A DNA stretch of 64,000 bases from Spirochaetia bacterium UBA5763 (GTDB lineage: Bacteria; Spirochaetota; UBA4802; UBA5550). The stretch lies in the NCBI GenBank assembly GCA_002418835.1, contig DIEX01000019.1, positions 248,001-312,000 on the forward strand, written 5' to 3'. The translations under genes and the position numbers were made by a program. Positions 60,315 through 64,000 of this stretch are shown one piece after another. A model generated the notes under the pieces. The model saw nothing but the letters and a program-made list of their open reading frames with translations, was not told the origin of the DNA and did not search any database. Position 1 is the first letter of the stretch, and the number at the start of each line of letters is the position of its first letter.

Positions 60315-61970
60315 ATGAAAAAGAATCTGCTGCTCTTCTCAATATTTATAGCGATAGCTGCCTTCGGCGCTCTGCTCGAAGGTGTAAGCAGTTTTGATAC
60401 TGCAATAAAAAGGCTTCGCGACAGGGAGCTTCCATCTCCTTTGCTAAACTTCGGGAGAAGGGGGCAGATCATGAAGGAGATGGGACTCAGATTTGTTGTC
60501 CCTGCTGAAGAGGGTTATAAAGACAACGGGGCTGGAAGGATAAGCCTTGATCTTTCCAAACTTGAATCAAGAGATGAGTGGGTCGAGGCCGCCAATCTCG
60601 CTCCTGAGAAGATGGTCAGTTCTGTAATTATTGATAAAAATATAGTAAAATCCGGTCTGCCGGTTCTTTCCATGTATATTAATGAGCATGACCTTTATGA
60701 TGAGTTTACAGGTATTTACTCAAATCCGCTTGAGAGAGGACGAAACTGGGAACGTCCATCCTTTATTTCATATTTTAAAAATGGTGAGCTTATATTCGGC
60801 ACAGGTGCAGGAGTAAGGATTCATGGAGGGACAAGCAGGCTTCATCCTTTGAAGAGCTTCAGGCTTTATTTCAGGTCAGTTTATGGAAGGGAGCAGTTCA
60901 AAGACGGGGAGCTGTTTAAGGGGAGTGGTGATCCCGTTAAGCGTATTGTTGTGCGGAAGGCCGATGAATCTTTCGGTTACATTAATTCCATGGCTTATGA
61001 TATTGCACGAAAAACCGGATGCTATGCTCCTATGACTGATCAGGTGAAACTGTACCTGAACGGAAAACCGCACGGGCATGGGAATTTTGAGATAATTGAG
61101 CACCTCAGCCGCGATTATCTTGAAAACCATATCGGGCATAAAGATTTTGTTTATTATAAACTAAAAGGGAGAAAAGACAGGCCTCCTGAATACCAGCGTC
61201 TATATGAATGGGCAAAGGACTCCAGACGGGAAATTACTTACGATAATGTTTCATCTGTAGTTGATATTGAAAACTTCATCAATTTCTGGATTACTAATAT
61301 TTTTTGTGCAAATAGTGATCCGTATCAGGGGATAGCTTTACTGAACAGGAGAGAGAAGGGCGCGAAATGGTTCTGGCTGATCTGGGATATGGATCACAGT
61401 TTTGTGAATTATTATGAGCCGGACATAAAGCATCTCTGGGAACAGGAAAGGCCGGTGAATCTTGTTTTTTCCGATACGAAGAAGGAGACAGATCCGAGAT
61501 ATTTTATTTTCAGAAAGCTGATATTCAAAGATGAGAATTTCAGAACACTTTTTAGAAAACGGCTTGAAGAAAAAATTAATTACACTCTTACCCGCGATTA
61601 TCTTATGTCTGTAGTTAATAATAACAGCAGGGTATGCAGCAGTTTCGGAATGAATATTAACAGTATGGATACTCTTCTGCGTGATTATATGGATAAGCGC
61701 CCGGAATATGTAATGAATATGATGAACAGGTTTTTTAAATTTGGTGATGTAAAAAAGGTAGAATTTATAATACCATCCGGAAGAACAATTCTGGTTGATG
61801 GTTTTGAAATAAAAAATAGCTTTACCGGACTATACTTTCATGGTACTCAGTTGTCCCTGTCCGGGAAAAATGGTGTAAACAGAGGATGGGTGGTTGACGG
61901 CAGAAAAGTTAACGGGAATAAAATTAATCTGCCAATTAATGGGAATGTAGAGATTAGACCTGTATACTGA
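60315..61970 (+). CDS. CotH-family secreted protein kinase
   Basis: 551 residues. An N-terminal signal or anchor (NLLLFSIFIAIAAFGALLEG). CotH motifs: LPVLSMYINEHDLYD, GAGVRIHGGTSRLHPLKSFRLYF, RKADESFGYINSMAYDIAR, YLNGKPHGHGNFEIIEHLSRDYL and the metal-binding WFWLIWDMDHSF. CotH of Bacillus phosphorylates coat proteins outside the cytoplasm. A small beta domain (residues 470-551) could bind substrate. Eleven bases separate it from the DUF4956 gene; the triad is one operon. Confidence 0.88.
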   Translation: MKKNLLLFSIFIAIAAFGALLEGVSSFDTAIKRLRDRELPSPLLNFGRRGQIMKEMGLRFVVPAEEGYKDNGAGRISLDLSKLESRDEWVEAANLAPEKMVSSVIIDKNIVKSGLPVLSMYINEHDLYDEFTGIYSNPLERGRNWERPSFISYFKNGELIFGTGAGVRIHGGTSRLHPLKSFRLYFRSVYGREQFKDGELFKGSGDPVKRIVVRKADESFGYINSMAYDIARKTGCYAPMTDQVKLYLNGKPHGHGNFEIIEHLSRDYLENHIGHKDFVYYKLKGRKDRPPEYQRLYEWAKDSRREITYDNVSSVVDIENFINFWITNIFCANSDPYQGIALLNRREKGAKWFWLIWDMDHSFVNYYEPDIKHLWEQERPVNLVFSDTKKETDPRYFIFRKLIFKDENFRTLFRKRLEEKINYTLTRDYLMSVVNNNSRVCSSFGMNINSMDTLLRDYMDKRPEYVMNMMNRFFKFGDVKKVEFIIPSGRTILVDGFEIKNSFTGLYFHGTQLSLSGKNGVNRGWVVDGRKVNGNKINLPINGNVEIRPVY

Positions 61971-62140
61971 TTATCAAAACAGCTTAATTTCTGCACTTAT
62001 GCTTTCTTTTCCCGTACCTGTTTAAATAGCCGGTTTCATTTTTTTATATTAACTCATAAAAATGGTGGTATTTGAAAGGCCGGTTATCTATAATTTCATT
62101 ATCTGAATGGTTTTTTATTCTTTAATATTGTGATTGAACT

Positions 62141-63328
62141 ATGAACTTTAAAAATCTTTTACTGACAGCACTCCGTGCTCTGACAAAAAATAAACTGCGA
62201 TCATCTCTTACCAGCATCGGTATCATTATCGGTATTTCATCAGTTATTGTAATGGTCGGTATGGGTGAAAGTGCAAAGATTGAGGTGCGCGGCAAAGTTT
62301 TTACATATGGAGCGAACGCGCTTAGTATATCAACATCCAGAGCGGGCAAGTATATGAATCAGTCGGACATCGTTGAGCTTAAAAAAACTTTTTATCAGAT
62401 TGAACTTATAAGCCCGTATCTTAAAGATAAAAATAAGATTATCAGATACAGAAATTTAAAAATGACAACTGACATCGAAGGTGTAGGAAGCAATTACTTC
62501 GAAATCAAAGGAAAAAAATGTAAAACCGGAAGACTTTTTCAGGAAGAGGATATTGAAGGGACTGCAAAAGTTGCTGTTATAGGTTCAAAGGTTCAGCAGG
62601 AACTTTTTAACAGAAAAGACCCTATTGGTGAACAGATACTGGTGGGTGATGTGCCTCTTACTGTTATAGGAGTGCTTGAATATTCCGGAGAATCTTTCGG
62701 AGGGAGAGACTTCGACGGTATTGTTTTGATGCCATATACAACATTTAACACGCGTATATTAAACAGGCGTGTCTTTGAGGAAATTTATATAAAAGCCATT
62801 GATGAAAACTCTGTACATGAAGTGGGAGATAATGTCAGAAAATACTTGAGGGCAAAGTTTAATATACTCGACGGACAGCCGGATAATTTTAAAGTCTTTA
62901 CAAGTGATGATAAACTGAAAATGGCAAATGACATCTCCAATGCTCTGGCTATTCTTCTTGCTGGCATAGCATCTATATCTCTCTTCGTCGGGGGTGTGGG
63001 TATTATGAATATAATGCTTGTATCTGTAACAGAGAGGACAAGGGAGATCGGTATAAGAATGGCAATCGGTGCCAAGAAGAAAGATATAATGCTGCAGTTT
63101 CTAATTGAATCTGTTTCTTTAAGCATGGTTGGCGGAATTATCGGTATCCTTCTGGGATTAGGCGTATATGGAATTATAGTATATTTTGTTAAGTGGCCCT
63201 TTATTTTTACTCCGTCAGCAGTATTTTTAGCGGTATTTTTTGCCACTGCGGTCGGCATATTTTTCGGTTACTACCCTGCAAAAAAAGCATCTGAACTCAA
63301 ACCGATAGAGGCGCTTAAGTATGAATAG
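62141..63328 (+). CDS. MacB/FtsX-type ABC transporter permease
   Basis: 395 residues: one N-terminal helix (RSSLTSIGIIIGISSVIVMVGMG), a periplasmic MacB_PCD domain (residues 45-265) and three C-terminal helices (ISLFVGGVGIMNIMLVSVTERTREIGIRMAIGAKKKDI is the cytoplasmic coupling segment). Homologous to permeases of the macrolide/lipoprotein type. The cognate ATPase is not in this window; its gene usually lies next door, but here a glycosyltransferase follows with an eight-base overlap and a CotH gene precedes. No visible ribosome binding site. Confidence 0.9.
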   Translation: MNFKNLLLTALRALTKNKLRSSLTSIGIIIGISSVIVMVGMGESAKIEVRGKVFTYGANALSISTSRAGKYMNQSDIVELKKTFYQIELISPYLKDKNKIIRYRNLKMTTDIEGVGSNYFEIKGKKCKTGRLFQEEDIEGTAKVAVIGSKVQQELFNRKDPIGEQILVGDVPLTVIGVLEYSGESFGGRDFDGIVLMPYTTFNTRILNRRVFEEIYIKAIDENSVHEVGDNVRKYLRAKFNILDGQPDNFKVFTSDDKLKMANDISNALAILLAGIASISLFVGGVGIMNIMLVSVTERTREIGIRMAIGAKKKDIMLQFLIESVSLSMVGGIIGILLGLGVYGIIVYFVKWPFIFTPSAVFLAVFFATAVGIFFGYYPAKKASELKPIEALKYE

Positions 63329-64000
63329 ATTAGAAGTGATATCATTAAAATTCTGGTCTTTTATAGTAAGGGGGGAGAGATGGAAATCCCTCCTCTTTGT
63401 TTTTGCGGGTGCTTTTATTCTAAGAATTCACACGCTACTTATAGATTTTATTCATGTTGATGTTGTTACTTCATATATACTTGTAAAGAGAGACCTGGCC
63501 GGTCTGGATTTTGAACCGAATAAAGGGTGGCTTAATCACGATTTGTTAAAGTGGAGTATCCGGTTTTTTGGTGATTCAGTGACTTCATTTCATCTAACCG
63601 GTGTTATATTTATTCTGCTTACAATGGTTTTAATAATACTGCTCGGCAAAAAAGTTTATAATACCGGAGCAGGTATTCTTGCTGCCATGCTCTACGGCTT
63701 TATAATATCATCTTATAATACAGAATTCACGGCAACAAATGGTGAAGTGCTGTATAACCTTTTTTATATGGGAACCTTTTATTTTTCGTACCTTTTTTTT
63801 ATTGATAAAAAGTTATGGGCTATCCTTCCCGCATTTCTCTCAGTTTACCTGGGGTATAGAATTAAAGTACAGGGAGTTTTCTCTCTCCCCGCTGTTATTG
63901 CATATTTAATATTTGTGTTTCCGGTTTTCAGAAGCTGGTTCAGGATTAAGGCTTCCCGGTATTATTTAATCATGATACCGGCAGTCGCCGGACTATTTTT
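63321..64000 (+). CDS. GT-C-type membrane glycosyltransferase (5' part, cut by window end)
   Basis: Starts with ATG overlapping the permease stop (ATGAATAG) and stays open to the last base; about 226 residues are visible. It begins with a short cytoplasmic N-terminus, then TM1 (SLLFVFAGAFILRIH), a periplasmic loop with the acidic pattern IHVDVVTSYILVKRDL, and further hydrophobic helices. The arrangement resembles the dolichyl-phosphate-mannose-type GT-C family and parallels the enzyme at 51.9 kb. Confidence 0.72.
   Translation, partial: MNRLEVISLKFWSFIVRGERWKSLLFVFAGAFILRIHTLLIDFIHVDVVTSYILVKRDLAGLDFEPNKGWLNHDLLKWSIRFFGDSVTSFHLTGVIFILLTMVLIILLGKKVYNTGAGILAAMLYGFIISSYNTEFTATNGEVLYNLFYMGTFYFSYLFFIDKKLWAILPAFLSVYLGYRIKVQGVFSLPAVIAYLIFVFPVFRSWFRIKASRYYLIMIPAVAGLF

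Noticed and set aside
62785..63258. 157-codon frame antisense to the MacB-type permease
   Set aside because: Shadow of hydrophobic codons in a recognised gene.

Overview
The window is AT-rich bacterial chromosome from a Gram-negative, probably anaerobic heterotroph. It has an apolipoprotein N-acyltransferase, lipoprotein signal peptides, a steric foldase for a secreted lipase, several radical-SAM enzymes and an F-type ATP synthase. Multi-transmembrane PP2C and AraC-type regulators, a BMP/TmpC-like purine-nucleoside lipoprotein and very acidic proteins of unknown function make Spirochaetota (Leptospira-like side) my best guess, but no rRNA or other phylogenetic marker is present and this is inference. 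I see no phage genes, insertion sequences, CRISPR arrays, rRNA or tRNA genes.

Layout. 0-3.6 kb: end of an ATP synthase operon (atpA-G-D-C) closed by a strong terminator. 3.7-8.2 kb: two acidic proteins of unknown function (the second with GAF domains and a degenerate GGDEF domain) and an FGE-sulfatase-like protein. 8.3-10.3 kb: secreted lipase and its foldase; the foldase gene carries a G9 tract. 10.3-14.4 kb (minus): lnt, LysM/M23 peptidase, proC and yggS, mostly coupled by 4-bp overlaps. 14.5-17.1 kb: B12/radical-SAM-TPR protein, an M15 peptidase and a 59-residue membrane protein. 17.4-20.4 kb: amidotransferase-fold hydrolase, C39-like peptidase and RLAN-ATP-grasp ligase, probably a peptide or amide modification module. 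20.4-28.6 kb: CAP protein, AlkD, nitronate monooxygenase, three micro-genes, an acyl-CoA synthetase divergent from a membrane AraC regulator with an inverted repeat between them, and a minimal UvrD-like helicase. 28.6-37.4 kb (minus): DUF4143 ATPase, radical SAM, DMT protein, and a purine module (Xpt, BMP lipoprotein, three ABC genes) interrupted by about 850 bp of noncoding repeats, including a 42-bp tandem array.

37.5-45.5 kb: RNB exonuclease, a QueH-Smr fusion, a membrane PP2C phosphatase, an isochorismatase-like hydrolase and an ECF sigma/anti-sigma pair. 45.7-50.7 kb: CIRCE-controlled hrcA-grpE-dnaK-dnaJ heat-shock operon. 51.9-64 kb (all plus): an envelope or surface-polymer locus with two GT-C glycosyltransferases (one cut by the window end), an FrhB-like iron-sulfur protein, a methyltransferase, a YdcF-like protein, a lysylphosphatidylglycerol-synthase-type membrane protein, a DPM1-like GT2, the triad VTC polyphosphate polymerase / DUF4956 / CotH kinase, and a MacB-type permease with no ATPase nearby.

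The least explained parts are the acidic pair at 3.7-7.4 kb, the 42-bp repeat array at 35.2 kb, the ATP-grasp cluster, the VTC-DUF4956-CotH triad and the QueH-Smr fusion.
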